Assembly: GCA_965247175.1 (NCBI GenBank)
Contig: OZ252006.1
Location: 1,364,001-1,428,000, forward strand
From: JANQMX01 sp965247175
Lineage (GTDB): Bacteria > Pseudomonadota > Alphaproteobacteria > Kiloniellales > DSM-21159
DNA length: 64,000 bases
Direction of reading: 5' to 3'
Shown piece after piece: positions 56,328 to 64,000 of the stretch. Below the pieces are notes generated by a model. That model saw only the letters and a program-made list of their open reading frames with translations, was not told where the DNA came from and did no database searches. A program made the translations under genes and the position numbers. Each line of letters starts with the position of its first letter. Position 1 is the stretch's first letter.

Positions 56328-57092
56328 ATGCAACACGCAGTACCGGCAGAGCTGGCAGACCAGCGGCAGATGACGACGGCGCAGAAGGTGGCATGGACCC
56401 TCTCCGAAGCGCCCGTGCCCTACGACGAGGCCGTCGCCGCCATGGAGCGGCGCGTGGCCGCCATCCGCAAGGGCGAGGCGGAGGAGTTAGTCTGGCTGTT
56501 GGAGCATCCGCCGCTCTACACCGCCGGGACCAGCGCCGAACCCTCGGATCTCGTCGACCCGCGCTTCCCGATCCACCGCAGCGGGCGCGGCGGGCGCTAT
56601 ACCTATCACGGCCCTGGCCAGCGGGTGGCCTATGCCATGCTCGATCTCAAGCTTCGCCAGCCTGACTTGCGGGCCTACGTCAAAGATCTCGAGGAATGGC
56701 TCATCCAGACCTTGGCCGCCTTCAATGTCGTGGGCGAAAGGCGCGAAGGCCGGGTCGGCATCTGGGTCGTGAACGGCGGCCGCGAAGAGAAGATCGCGGC
56801 CATCGGCGTGCGCGTCCGGCGCTGGGTCAGCTACCACGGCATCTCGCTGAACGTGGACCCCGACCTCTCTCACTTCGACGGCATCGTGCCCTGCGGCATC
56901 CCCGACTACGGCGTCACCTCGCTGGCCGCGCTCGGCCTGCCGGTCACCATGGCCGATGTGGACGTGGCGCTGCGGCAGGCCTTCGAGGAGGTCTTCGGCT
57001 GCTCAACCGAGCAGGCCGAGGGCATCGACCCCATAGCCGATGGCCAGGGCGCCGATCAGCGACAGACCGAGATAGCAGAAGAACACCGGTAG
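56328..57092 (+). CDS. lipB: lipoyl(octanoyl) transferase LipB
   Basis: 254 residues from ATG 56328; ATG 56370 is an alternative. The active-site region RGGRYTYHGPGQRVAYAMLD, the catalytic Lys in EEKIAAIGVRVRRWVSYHG, and the acyl-cysteine in GIVPCGIPDYG are clear. It moves octanoyl groups from ACP to lipoyl domains. The C-terminal 30 residues run antisense to the end of the permease gene (90-base tail-to-tail overlap) and look poorly conserved. Confidence 0.93.
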   Translation: MQHAVPAELADQRQMTTAQKVAWTLSEAPVPYDEAVAAMERRVAAIRKGEAEELVWLLEHPPLYTAGTSAEPSDLVDPRFPIHRSGRGGRYTYHGPGQRVAYAMLDLKLRQPDLRAYVKDLEEWLIQTLAAFNVVGERREGRVGIWVVNGGREEKIAAIGVRVRRWVSYHGISLNVDPDLSHFDGIVPCGIPDYGVTSLAALGLPVTMADVDVALRQAFEEVFGCSTEQAEGIDPIADGQGADQRQTEIAEEHR

Positions 57093-58040
57093 CCGCACCA
57101 GGGCGAAGACCGCCATGGCGGCCGGCAACGAGGTCACCCCACCGGCGATCATGAAGGCGATGCCGGCACTGGGGCTCATGCCCGAGTTGATCAGCTCACC
57201 GATCAAGGGAATGGCGGCGTAGCTGTTGAGGTAGGCCGGCACACCGACGGCCACCGCCAGCGGCACGGCCAGCGCCGAGCCGTCGCCCAGCCAGGTCGCG
57301 ACCTGCTCAGGCGGCAGCCAGGCCACCATCAGGCTTTCGAGCGCAAAAGCCAGAAGCAGCCATTTGGAGAGGAAAAGGAAGACCGACTTGCTCTCCTCGG
57401 CGAAGGCCGAGCGCCGCTCCCGGCTTTCCCAAAAGCGCCAGGCGACGGGGCCCTTGGAGAGCGTGGAGCCACCGCAACCGCCGCAACCGACCGTTTTCAA
57501 GGAGCCCTCGAAGGAATAGACACGCTGCATGGCCAGCATGGCGAACCCGGCGGCGAGACCGAGCAGCAGGGCCGCGCCTGCCTTCACCACCGCAAAATCG
57601 ACCCCGAGAATGGGGACCATCAGCACGAACTGCTCCGGGTCCATCAACGGCGAGGCAATCCAGAAGGCCATCACCGCCGGCAAGGGCACGCCGGCCGCCA
57701 GCAACGCCGCGACCAGCGGCACCACACCGCAGGAACAGAAGGGCGAGAGCGCACCGAGCGCCGCCATCACCAGGATGGCATGCACTGGCCGCTCGCCCAC
57801 CGCACGGCCGATCAGACCATCCGCTCCGGCGGCCTTCAGCCAGGCCGCGGTGATTGTGGAGAGCAGCAGGAAGGGCAGGATCCAGACGAAGGCATCGATG
57901 GTGAAGCGCAGGGTCTCGGGAAACTGCGCCGGGAGGAAGACCGCCAAGCCGAGCAGGAGCGCGATCAAGGTCAGCCAGACGCTCTCCCGCCTCGCTGTCA
58001 TGCCGGTCCAACGCAGCGATTTAAGGGCAATGGTCGTCAT
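57003..58040 (-). CDS. arsP: ArsP-like permease (predicted metalloid/organoarsenical efflux)
   Basis: 345 residues with about eight to nine membrane segments. The family-typical SPFCSCGVVPLVAALLAAG carries C102 and C104, and a GCGGCGG cluster (C186, C189) lies in the cytoplasmic loop after YSFEGSLKTV. The family includes ArsP, the trivalent organoarsenical exporter. It follows an ArsR gene, supporting metalloid efflux. The exact substrate is not proven. Its 3' end overlaps lipB on the other strand. Confidence 0.85.
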   Translation of the reverse strand: MTTIALKSLRWTGMTARRESVWLTLIALLLGLAVFLPAQFPETLRFTIDAFVWILPFLLLSTITAAWLKAAGADGLIGRAVGERPVHAILVMAALGALSPFCSCGVVPLVAALLAAGVPLPAVMAFWIASPLMDPEQFVLMVPILGVDFAVVKAGAALLLGLAAGFAMLAMQRVYSFEGSLKTVGCGGCGGSTLSKGPVAWRFWESRERRSAFAEESKSVFLFLSKWLLLAFALESLMVAWLPPEQVATWLGDGSALAVPLAVAVGVPAYLNSYAAIPLIGELINSGMSPSAGIAFMIAGGVTSLPAAMAVFALVRLPVFFCYLGLSLIGALAIGYGVDALGLLG

Positions 58041-58055
58041 GGTTTTCTTATCCTG

Positions 58056-58076
58056 CTAGAATTATCGAATTATAAG
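58056..58076. promoter_or_regulatory. ArsR-operator-like site 1, before the permease gene
   Basis: CTAGAATTATCGAATTATAA shares the core CTAGARTTATCGAA with site 2 at 58489-58509. It lies 15 bases upstream of the permease start, between it and arsR, and is strikingly AT-rich for this genome. Confidence 0.65.
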
Positions 58077-58112
58077 ACAAAACAAGATGGCTGCACCTTA
58101 CGGGCCGGGCCG

Positions 58113-58445
58113 TCAGCCAGCGGGCTCGAGCGTTTTCTGCGCGCTGCTGGACGGCTCCGGAAGCCCCCGGCAGCATTCGTCCTGAAGAAAGTCGATCAAG
58201 GCCTGCATCCGCCGGTAATCGGCACGGCAGCGCAGAATGCGGCTCTCCCGATCCTGCGTCACCAAGCCAGCCACCACGAGCTTGCCGATGTGATGCGACA
58301 GGGTGGAGCCGGGAATACCCAGCACCTCCTGAAGGGTGCCCACCGGCGCTCCCTCCGCCCCGGCCTTCACCAGCAGGCGATAGATCTCGAGGCGGGTCGG
58401 GCTGCCGAGCACAGCAAGCTGGCGGGATGCGTCTTCAACGTTCAT
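58113..58445 (-). CDS. arsR: ArsR-family transcriptional repressor
   Basis: 110 residues. The winged helix-turn-helix reads SPTRLEIYRLLVKAG and the recognition helix VLGIPGSTLSHHIGKLVVAGLV. The classical ELCVCDL alpha3 metal site is absent; instead a C-terminal vicinal pair C91-C92 (DECCRG) plus C73 could bind As(III) or Sb(III), like the C-terminal-cysteine ArsR type. It is 72 bases upstream of the permease gene with operator-like repeats flanking it. Confidence 0.9.
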   Translation of the reverse strand: MNVEDASRQLAVLGSPTRLEIYRLLVKAGAEGAPVGTLQEVLGIPGSTLSHHIGKLVVAGLVTQDRESRILRCRADYRRMQALIDFLQDECCRGLPEPSSSAQKTLEPAG

Positions 58446-58755
58446 GGCCGCAAGATAGGCTCAGCGGAAACCTGAGTCAACGATATTTCTAGAGTTATCG
58501 AAATTATGACTGCACTCTTGATTAACACCGTTTCCTGCCCGCGCGACGGTCGGAGATGCCGAGAGTTACATGATGCAGCCGTGGTTGAGGATGGATTTCG
58601 GAGCCAAAAGGCCCTCGGTGGGAGGGATGATAACCCGCGAAACGGTCCACTACTACTTTTGCGATCTGTCCTACAGCTTCCGGCGGTGCTATTGAGGTCA
58701 GTTGCAACGCTTCGCGGAGGGGCATTGTGCGGGGGATGGGAAAGGAAACGAGTCG
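58446..58755. other. 310-base intergenic region downstream of the arsR operator
   Basis: Apart from operator site 2 near its left end, the region holds only short open frames that are not protein-like on either strand. It should carry the divergent promoters of arsR and of the downstream membrane-protein gene. No RNA gene or repeat was recognised. Confidence 0.4.
58489..58509. promoter_or_regulatory. ArsR-operator-like site 2, before arsR
   Basis: CTAGAGTTATCGAAATTATG shares CTAGARTTATCGAA with site 1 and lies about 44 bases upstream of the arsR start. Two matching AT-rich sites flanking arsR suggest autorepression and separate control of the permease. Confidence 0.65.
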
Positions 58756-59172
58756 GTGACGGATCAGCAGTCCGATGAGCAGCAGAACCAAGAGCCGGGC
58801 GAGCACCCAGAACGCGGACAATGGCTGCAAACGATAAAGGCTTATGCCTTGCGTCACTGGCGCGGCGAGAACTCCTTGGTTTATGCCTTCTGGGTCAACC
58901 ACATCGTTGCGGCAATCGTCGTTGAGGCCGTCTACCGCATGCTCATGTACGTACTGTTGAAGCTGGGCGACGCGGCTTTGGGGCCGTTTGCCGTCGCGTA
59001 TCTTGCGGTTATTGCCTTCAATGTCTGGTCGATCGTTGGCACGTGGCGCTCGACGTCGGCGTCTATTCGCCACGTCAGAGGGGTACGCTTTCCTTTCTGG
59101 AGCTATGCTGCGCGCATCTGGCTGGTGCTCGCGGCCCTCTTCCTGGCCATGCACGTTTTCCGTCCGTTCTGA
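58756..59172 (+). CDS. small membrane protein of unknown function
   Basis: 138 residues from GTG 58756, which has AAAGGAAA 8 bases upstream. N-terminal acidic/Gln-rich tail, then about three membrane segments (FWVNHIVAAIVVEAVYRMLMYVLL, FAVAYLAVIAFNVWSIVG, AARIWLVLAALFLAMHVF). Family not recognised. It is convergent with the dapA-family gene, separated by about 70 bases. Confidence 0.65.
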   Translation: MTDQQSDEQQNQEPGEHPERGQWLQTIKAYALRHWRGENSLVYAFWVNHIVAAIVVEAVYRMLMYVLLKLGDAALGPFAVAYLAVIAFNVWSIVGTWRSTSASIRHVRGVRFPFWSYAARIWLVLAALFLAMHVFRPF

Positions 59173-59243
59173 TATCTCTTGTACCGTGCTAGGCTGACAC
59201 TGTCCCACAGTCTGTCTGCTTGGCGCGCCTAACGCTCTGCCGG

Positions 59244-60155
59244 CTACGCCGCACGGTCCTCCGGTGCGTCGACAAGAACGCCCTGATCATGCAGCCGGCG
59301 GCGCCATTCCGCGGCAGGGCCTTGGCTCATTGGGCACATCGGAGCCCGGAAGACCGGAGCGATATCGCCGCGCCACGCCAAAGCTGTCTTGATCGGGATG
59401 GGATTGGTCTCAAGCCCGCAGCCGCGCATCAGCGGCAGCAGGCGATTGTGCTCGCCGCGCGCTGTCTCCCAGTCACCGTCTAAGCCAGCCTCGACCAGCC
59501 GCTTCATGGCCGCCGGCAGCAGGTTCGACAGGGTGCAGATCACCCCTGCCCCGCCGAGCGCCATGATCGGCAGCGCCATGTCGTCGTTGCCCGAGAGCAC
59601 CGCAAAGTCCTCCGGCACCTCGGCCATCAGCGAGAGGATGTGCGCCATGTCCGTGCTGGCTTCCTTGACGCCCACGATGTTCGGGACCTCGGCGAGGCGG
59701 ACGAGGGTCTCGGCCTCGATGTTGACCGCGGTGCGGCCCTTGATGTTGTACAGCAGGACCGGACAGGAGACGGCCTCGGCTACGGCCCGGTGGTGCAGCA
59801 GCAGGCCGGCCTGGGTCGGTTTGTTGTAATAGGGACAGGTGACGAGCAGGCCATCGACGCCGGCCGCCTCCACCCGCTTGGCCTGAGCGGCCGCAAGGGC
59901 GGTGTCGTTGCCGCTGATCCCGCCGATCACCTGGACCGTGCCGCCCACCCTCTCCCGCACATGACGGAACAGGGTCTCGGCTTCTTCACCGTGCACCGTT
60001 GGGCACTCGCCGGTCGTACCCAGAACCACGATGCCGTCGACCCCGCCAGCCAGCTGCTTCGAGAGCAGCCGGTCGAGCGCCTGCCAATCGATTTCTCCGG
60101 CCTCAGTGAAGGGGGTCACCAGAGCGGTGAACAGCCCCGAAAAGCGCCAACTCAT
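59244..60155 (-). CDS. dapA: dihydrodipicolinate synthase family protein (DapA-like)
   Basis: 303 residues, TIM-barrel class I aldolase. It has T47-T48 in GTTGE, Y110 in CPYYNKPTQAG, Y136 in LLYNIKGRT, R141 and the Schiff-base K164 in VGVKEAS. DapA condenses pyruvate with aspartate semialdehyde for lysine and diaminopimelate. The YNIKGRT has Lys where DapA normally has Pro (YNVPGRT), so a related N-acetylneuraminate-lyase-like activity is possible. No other lysine-pathway gene is near. Confidence 0.8.
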   Translation of the reverse strand: MSWRFSGLFTALVTPFTEAGEIDWQALDRLLSKQLAGGVDGIVVLGTTGECPTVHGEEAETLFRHVRERVGGTVQVIGGISGNDTALAAAQAKRVEAAGVDGLLVTCPYYNKPTQAGLLLHHRAVAEAVSCPVLLYNIKGRTAVNIEAETLVRLAEVPNIVGVKEASTDMAHILSLMAEVPEDFAVLSGNDDMALPIMALGGAGVICTLSNLLPAAMKRLVEAGLDGDWETARGEHNRLLPLMRGCGLETNPIPIKTALAWRGDIAPVFRAPMCPMSQGPAAEWRRRLHDQGVLVDAPEDRAA

Positions 60156-60287
60156 GCCTCTGTCTCCTGATCGGACGCGAATCTGCGCGCGTCGAGTTTC
60201 TGCTTGGGTCCCTAGCCCGCCGCTTAACCGCGATCAAACTTCCTGAGAAAAACTTGGAAATCCCTACGTTTCTGTTAGAAATGTAAC

Positions 60288-60950
60288 ATGATTTCGATTG
60301 CCGATGCCCTGCAAGACATGGTCCGCGGCAACCCGCTTCTGGCCTTCGGGTTCCGGCACGGCCTGTTCAACCTGACCAAGCTCGCACGCTTCCTGAAGCC
60401 GGCGGTTGCGGCCCGCACCAAGAAGGAAGTCCAGGAAAGCGCCATCACCATGGCCTTGTCGCGGCTCAAACGGGACGAGGCCGCCGAGGTGCCCGACGTC
60501 AATCGCTTCGTTGTCGACAACGTGACGATCCACTCCGGGCTGTCGGCCCGCAGCTATCGGCGCAGCCCAGGCCTGCAACAGCGCCTGACCGCCTTCTCCC
60601 AAAAGGTTCAGGCGCGCAATGACTTCTGTAGCCTGACTCAGGGCATTCACGAGCTGACGCTCATCTTCGACGCGCGCCATCAAGAGGCGCTGGACCGTGC
60701 GGTGCGAACGCCGCCGCGCTACCGCCACGAGAGCCTGGCCTCGATCACCGTTCAGTTCGATGCCCGCTACGTCGAGGTGCCGGGCATGCTCTATCTGCTG
60801 CTGCAGCAGGTGACCCTGCAGAACGTCAACCTGGTGGAGATCTCCTCGACCTATACGGAGATCATGCTGTTCGTCGCGGAGAGCGATGCGCGCTTGGTCT
60901 TCGACACCCTCTTCGAGCGCTTCCTGATCAGATCAGAGGCTAGGCCCTGA
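60288..60950 (+). CDS. ACT-domain-like protein of unknown function
   Basis: 220 residues. The N-terminal DNA-binding-like part (ADALQDMVRGNPLLAFGFRHGLFNLTKLARFL) is followed by two ACT-like beta-alpha-beta repeats near LASITVQFDARYVEVPGMLYLL and ISSTYTEIMLFVAESDARLVF. Proteins of this kind occur widely but are uncharacterised. It overlaps the 3' end of the LysR gene on the opposite strand by 18 bases. ATG 60288 has no strong ribosome binding site. Confidence 0.65.
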   Translation: MISIADALQDMVRGNPLLAFGFRHGLFNLTKLARFLKPAVAARTKKEVQESAITMALSRLKRDEAAEVPDVNRFVVDNVTIHSGLSARSYRRSPGLQQRLTAFSQKVQARNDFCSLTQGIHELTLIFDARHQEALDRAVRTPPRYRHESLASITVQFDARYVEVPGMLYLLLQQVTLQNVNLVEISSTYTEIMLFVAESDARLVFDTLFERFLIRSEARP

Positions 60951-61850
60951 GATCGCCTGAAGCTGCTGGCGCAGCCAGACCAGGCCGGGGTCTGTGTCGG
61001 AGCGGCCGTGCCAGACGATCGAGAAGGCGAAGTCGTCGGTCTTGAAGGGCGGCTCGCGAATCTCCAAGCCGTAGGCGCCCTGAAAGGGCTCGATGACCGC
61101 GCGCGGCTCGGTGGCGATCAATGACGAGGCGGCCAGCACCTGCGGCAAGACGAGGAAATGGCCGAGGGTCATGGCCACGTGGCGCTTCTTGCCGAGCCGG
61201 GAGAGAAACTGATCGGGATAGCCGGAGGGCTCACCGGCGAGAGACACGTGGACGTGCTGCGCGGAGAGATAGCGCTCGAGCGTCAGCCGCCCCGCCGCCA
61301 GCGGATGGCCCGCGCACATAGCGCAGACGAAACCCTCCTCGAACAGCGCCTGCTGCCGCAGGCGCTTGGGTGCCGCGGCGAAGTTGCCGACGATGCACTC
61401 CACCTCGCCCCTGTCCAGCATCTCGAAGCCGACGACCCGGCTGGTGTGGCGCACCAGGAAAGTCACCCGATCGAGAAAGGGTTGGGAGCGCGCCAAGAGA
61501 CTCGGCAGAAAGACCGAAGCCGCATAGTCGGACATGCCGACAACGAAGCGCCGCCGGTCGCGGGCCGGGTCGAAGGCCGCGTCGTGGCGCAACAGGTTCT
61601 GCAGTTCGCGCAGCACGGCGGCGACGCTCGGCGCCAAGGCGAGCGCCTTTTGGGTGGGGCGCATGGCCCCACCGCTGCGCACGAAGAGAGGATCGTTCCA
61701 GAGCTGACGCGAGCGGGCCAGGGCGTGGCTGACCGCCGACTGGGTCATGCCGAGCCGAGACGCCGTTCGAACGACGCTGGCCTCATCCAAGAGCGTGTTG
61801 AAGACGAGGAGCGCCGTGGTATCGAGCGACTTGAGATTGCAGTCGTTCAT
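60933..61850 (-). CDS. LysR-type transcriptional regulator
   Basis: 305 residues. The N-terminal winged helix-turn-helix reads ALLVFNTLLDEASVVRTASRLGMTQSAVSHALARSRQL, followed by a periplasmic-binding-like effector domain. It is the third gene downstream of the CMD/NHL pair on the minus strand, so it may respond to their pathway. A palindrome in the YHS/CMD intergenic region is a candidate site. Confidence 0.9.
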   Translation of the reverse strand: MNDCNLKSLDTTALLVFNTLLDEASVVRTASRLGMTQSAVSHALARSRQLWNDPLFVRSGGAMRPTQKALALAPSVAAVLRELQNLLRHDAAFDPARDRRRFVVGMSDYAASVFLPSLLARSQPFLDRVTFLVRHTSRVVGFEMLDRGEVECIVGNFAAAPKRLRQQALFEEGFVCAMCAGHPLAAGRLTLERYLSAQHVHVSLAGEPSGYPDQFLSRLGKKRHVAMTLGHFLVLPQVLAASSLIATEPRAVIEPFQGAYGLEIREPPFKTDDFAFSIVWHGRSDTDPGLVWLRQQLQAISGPSL

Positions 61851-61908
61851 AGTGGGTGAGGAGAATATGACGGCAGGTCATTTGCAAGCCTCCCCCAACC
61901 AGATGCAG

Positions 61909-62724
61909 TCAGCGCGCCTCAGTTGGGATGCGATAGAGATTGCCTGGCCCCCAGGTTGCGAGCAGAAGAGCGCCGTCGCCAGCGCGCGTCAGGCCCACCG
62001 GGTTGCCCTCGATCTCGCGGGTGACCACCGCGCTTCGGCCGTCGAGCGTGACTCGCCGCAAGTTGCCGTCGCCGTAGTCGACCACGTAGACCGCGTCGTC
62101 GCCGTCCTCGACAATGCCCACGGCGGGCCGGCCGAAATCTGCCCCGAGCTCGCGCCGCTCACCGTCCTGCATCACAAGGGTCACCCGCCCCCCGAACTGG
62201 GAGACCACCAGGCTGCCGTCGGGCATGTCGACCACGCCAACGGGCAGAGAGAAGCCTTCGGCCAAGACATCGTAGGCGCCGGTCTCGGGATCCATGCTGA
62301 GCACTTCGCCGGCAGCCCGGTTCGTCACCAAGAGCCGGCCGTCGTTGCCGAACGCGATACCCGCCGGCGTCGAGAGGCCGCTGGCAATCACTTGCGCTCG
62401 GCCGTTGTCGTCATATCGGACGATGCTGTCCCCCGAATAGGTCGCAACGAAAAGGCGGCCGTTCGGGCCAACGGCAAGCCCAGAGGGTGCATCGAGGCCT
62501 TCGGCGACGCGGGTCCGCGCGCCGTCCGGGGCGATACGCTCGACGCTGCCGGCACTCCAGTTGGAGACATAGACGTTGCCTTCGCCATCGACCGTGAGTC
62601 CGACCGGCGCGCGAAAGCCGGACTGCAAGAGCTCGACCGCCAGAGACGGCCGCGGCAAGGCGGCCAGGGCCGCGACGATCAACCCAGTGAACAGAAACGC
62701 GCAAAGCCTAACCGTCCTGGTCAT
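61909..62724 (-). CDS. exported NHL/SMP-30-like beta-propeller protein
   Basis: 271 residues from ATG 62724. Signal peptide with cleavage near PRPSLA, then about six propeller repeats of the form GVEVDGEGNVYVSN / GLAVGPNGRLFVAT / GIAFGNDGRLLVTN. Such periplasmic propellers bind ligands or hydrolyse lactones. The start overlaps the end of the CMD gene by 17 bases. The frame is open further upstream, but that part is not a signal peptide. Confidence 0.8.
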   Translation of the reverse strand: MTRTVRLCAFLFTGLIVAALAALPRPSLAVELLQSGFRAPVGLTVDGEGNVYVSNWSAGSVERIAPDGARTRVAEGLDAPSGLAVGPNGRLFVATYSGDSIVRYDDNGRAQVIASGLSTPAGIAFGNDGRLLVTNRAAGEVLSMDPETGAYDVLAEGFSLPVGVVDMPDGSLVVSQFGGRVTLVMQDGERRELGADFGRPAVGIVEDGDDAVYVVDYGDGNLRRVTLDGRSAVVTREIEGNPVGLTRAGDGALLLATWGPGNLYRIPTEAR

Positions 62725-63085
62725 CGAAAACCTCCTTGGCTGCGAAGAGTGCGTTGAGGGCGGCCGGAAAGCCCGCATAGACTGCCATCTGAATGATGAT
62801 CTCCACGATCTGCTCCCGGCTGACCCCGACATTCAGAGCGGCGGCGATGTGAACCTTCAGCTGCGGCTGGGCGTGACCCAGCGCGGTCAGGGCCGCGATT
62901 GTGGCGATCTCCCGCTCACGCAGATCGAGGCCCGGCCGGGCATAGATGTCACCGAAGGGAAACTCGACGAGATAGCGCGCAAAGTCCGGCGAGATTGCCG
63001 AGAGTCGTGCGACGACATGTTCCCCGGCAACACCATCGATCTCTTGCAGCTTGCGCAGTCCGATATCGTAGCGGGTTTCGCTCAT
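62708..63085 (-). CDS. carboxymuconolactone decarboxylase family protein
   Basis: 125 residues with the CMD core LDLREREIATIAALTALGH and LKVHIAAALNVGVSREQIVEII. There are no cysteines, so it is of the decarboxylase (not AhpD peroxidase) type. It is the first gene of the CMD-NHL-LysR set and divergent from a YHS-domain gene. The substrate is unknown. Confidence 0.85.
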   Translation of the reverse strand: MSETRYDIGLRKLQEIDGVAGEHVVARLSAISPDFARYLVEFPFGDIYARPGLDLREREIATIAALTALGHAQPQLKVHIAAALNVGVSREQIVEIIIQMAVYAGFPAALNALFAAKEVFDDQDG

Positions 63086-63158
63086 CTTCGATCTTCATCG
63101 TTGCCGCAACTGGCAGATAGATCGAATGCCGCGGGGAACTAAGCCAGCTCATTATCGA

Positions 63159-63193
63159 CATCTAGGACATGAGCGAGCTTCATGTTCTAGATG
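63159..63193. promoter_or_regulatory. long inverted repeat in the CMD/YHS divergent promoter region
   Basis: CATCTAGGACATGA pairs with TCATGTTCTAGATG around a seven-base centre, with a single mismatch in 14 pairs. It sits between the divergent CMD-NHL-LysR and YHS genes, a typical operator location. Confidence 0.6.
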
Positions 63194-63312
63194 CGATTGC
63201 TCCGGCCTCGTCCATAACGCCGGCATAACATCGCGGTGAGTAGCCCTAGCGATCACGAAGCCGGACACCAGCTGTTCCAGGACAACCTTTCAACTGACCA
63301 ACGGAAAGCCAC

Positions 63313-63771
63313 ATGCCCGCCACCAGACGTAGCGCTCTCTTGCTCCTCGCTTCCCTCCCCGTCGTTGCCGTGCTCGCACCCAAGGTGCGGGCCAGCAAAC
63401 CCGGCATCTACGCCGAAGACGGCATCGCCATCGACGGCACCGATGCGGTTGCCTACTTCACCGAAGGCAAGCCGGTGGCGGGCTCTCCGGAGTTCTCCCA
63501 CGACTGGATGGGTGCGACCTGGCACTTCTCTACGGCCGCGAACCGCGACGCTTTCGCCGCCGACCCGGAAGCCTACGCGCCGCAGTACGGCGGCTACTGC
63601 GCCTATGCGGTGAGCGAAGGCTACACCGCCTCGACGGTGCCGGAGGCTTGGAAGATCGTCGACGGGAAGCTCTATCTGAATTTCTCGCGCCGCATTCAGC
63701 GTCGCTGGGAGCGTGACATCCCCGGACGCATCGAGTCCGCGAATGCCAACTGGCCGTCGGTGCTGGAGTAA
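63313..63771 (+). CDS. exported YHS-domain protein
   Basis: 152 residues. The N terminus has a twin-arginine-like signal (ATRRSALLLL) with cleavage near VRASK, so export by Tat or Sec is likely. The YHS domain is IDGTDAVAYFTEGKPVAG...YGGYCAYAVSEG. YHS domains in small exported proteins bind metals or redox partners. Start ATG 63313. Downstream gene 63922 may be cotranscribed. Confidence 0.85.
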   Translation: MPATRRSALLLLASLPVVAVLAPKVRASKPGIYAEDGIAIDGTDAVAYFTEGKPVAGSPEFSHDWMGATWHFSTAANRDAFAADPEAYAPQYGGYCAYAVSEGYTASTVPEAWKIVDGKLYLNFSRRIQRRWERDIPGRIESANANWPSVLE

Positions 63772-63921
63772 GCTGCCCCTCGGCCCCGCCCCGCTCACGA
63801 ACGCTCAGCAAATGGTGAAGACTTTCTGAGGCTTAGATCACAAAGGCCGTGCCCCAACCGGCCCCACGTCTCCGTCAGCTTGAAACGCGGTCCGATCAGG
63901 GCCGAAACACGGAGACAAAAA

Positions 63922-64000
63922 ATGACCGACGTCGCGATCAACCAAGAGACCAAAGGCTTCCAACAGGGCACCATCCTGCGGGTGGCATCCGTCGCCTCGA
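63922..64000 (+). CDS. hypothetical protein, N-terminal fragment
   Basis: An open frame of 26 codons starting MTDVAINQETKGFQQGTILR and running off the right edge. GGAGAC lies about 6 bases before the ATG. Too short to assign; it is a likely protein because of the ribosome binding site and codon usage. Confidence 0.55.
   Translation, partial: MTDVAINQETKGFQQGTILRVASVAS

Noticed and set aside
58522..59208. Minus-strand frame of 228 codons opposite the small membrane-protein gene
   Set aside because: Low-quality composition and antisense to a frame with clear membrane segments and a good ribosome binding site.

Overview
This GC-rich window looks like chromosomal DNA of an alphaproteobacterium, probably near Rhodospirillales/Kiloniellales. 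The evidence is gene order and content: clpP-clpX-lon, glnB-glnA, gatC-gatA with a GNAT gene, pyrB with a degenerate pyrC followed by plsY, a malic enzyme-phosphotransacetylase fusion, and a MerR/LiuR-type regulator beside isovaleryl-CoA dehydrogenase. No rRNA, CRISPR array, prophage or complete insertion sequence was seen. The lineage is inferred from families and synteny only.

Layout. 1-11.1 kb (minus strand): proteostasis block lon (partial), clpX, clpP, tig; tRNA-Leu(UAG); a stand-alone AceE-like E1/transketolase; bifunctional NAD(P)HX repair enzyme; HpcH aldolase; SEL1/SPOR protein; two small conserved proteins. 11.5-15.6 kb: TPR protein, tRNA-His, aminotransferase, then glnB (probable sigma-54 promoter) and glnA closed by a strong hairpin. 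15.7-26 kb: a DMT transporter, a substrate-binding-like protein without signal peptide, and gatB, separated from gatC-gatA-GNAT by a plus-strand insert (LysE exporter plus deacetylase, phosphatase-like, ATP-grasp and FkbM genes). The gatC/ruvX intergenic region holds two related CTAG-bounded inverted repeats.

26-40.6 kb: ruvX, glutamine amidotransferase, class III CoA-transferase, mtgA, pyrB-pyrC'-plsY, prpE, a DddP-like M24 protein, ivd-thioesterase-liuR with a LiuR-like operator, a GNAT and a PhyH dioxygenase. 40.6-46.2 kb: D-amino acid transaminase, second LysE, quinone oxidoreductase, two tandem GSTs, a membrane protein and a second PhyH enzyme. 46.4-52.4 kb: six lipoproteins, among them an M48 metalloprotease and a tandem duplicated pair with internal 115-residue repeats; this is the least understood part. 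52.5-64 kb: mgtE, maeB, lipB, an ArsP-like permease with its ArsR regulator and two operator-like sites, a membrane protein, a dapA-family gene, an ACT-like protein, LysR, NHL propeller, CMD-family protein, a YHS-domain protein and the start of one more gene.

How genes work together: protein quality control (Tig, ClpXP, Lon), nitrogen assimilation (PII and glutamine synthetase), tRNA-Gln/Asn amidation (GatCAB), pyrimidine synthesis (PyrB with its non-catalytic partner), leucine/propionate catabolism (IVD, thioesterase, PrpE) and metalloid resistance (ArsR/ArsP). The best candidates for undescribed biology are the lipoprotein cluster at 46.4-52.4 kb and the ATP-grasp/FkbM/deacetylase cassette at 19.9-23.7 kb.
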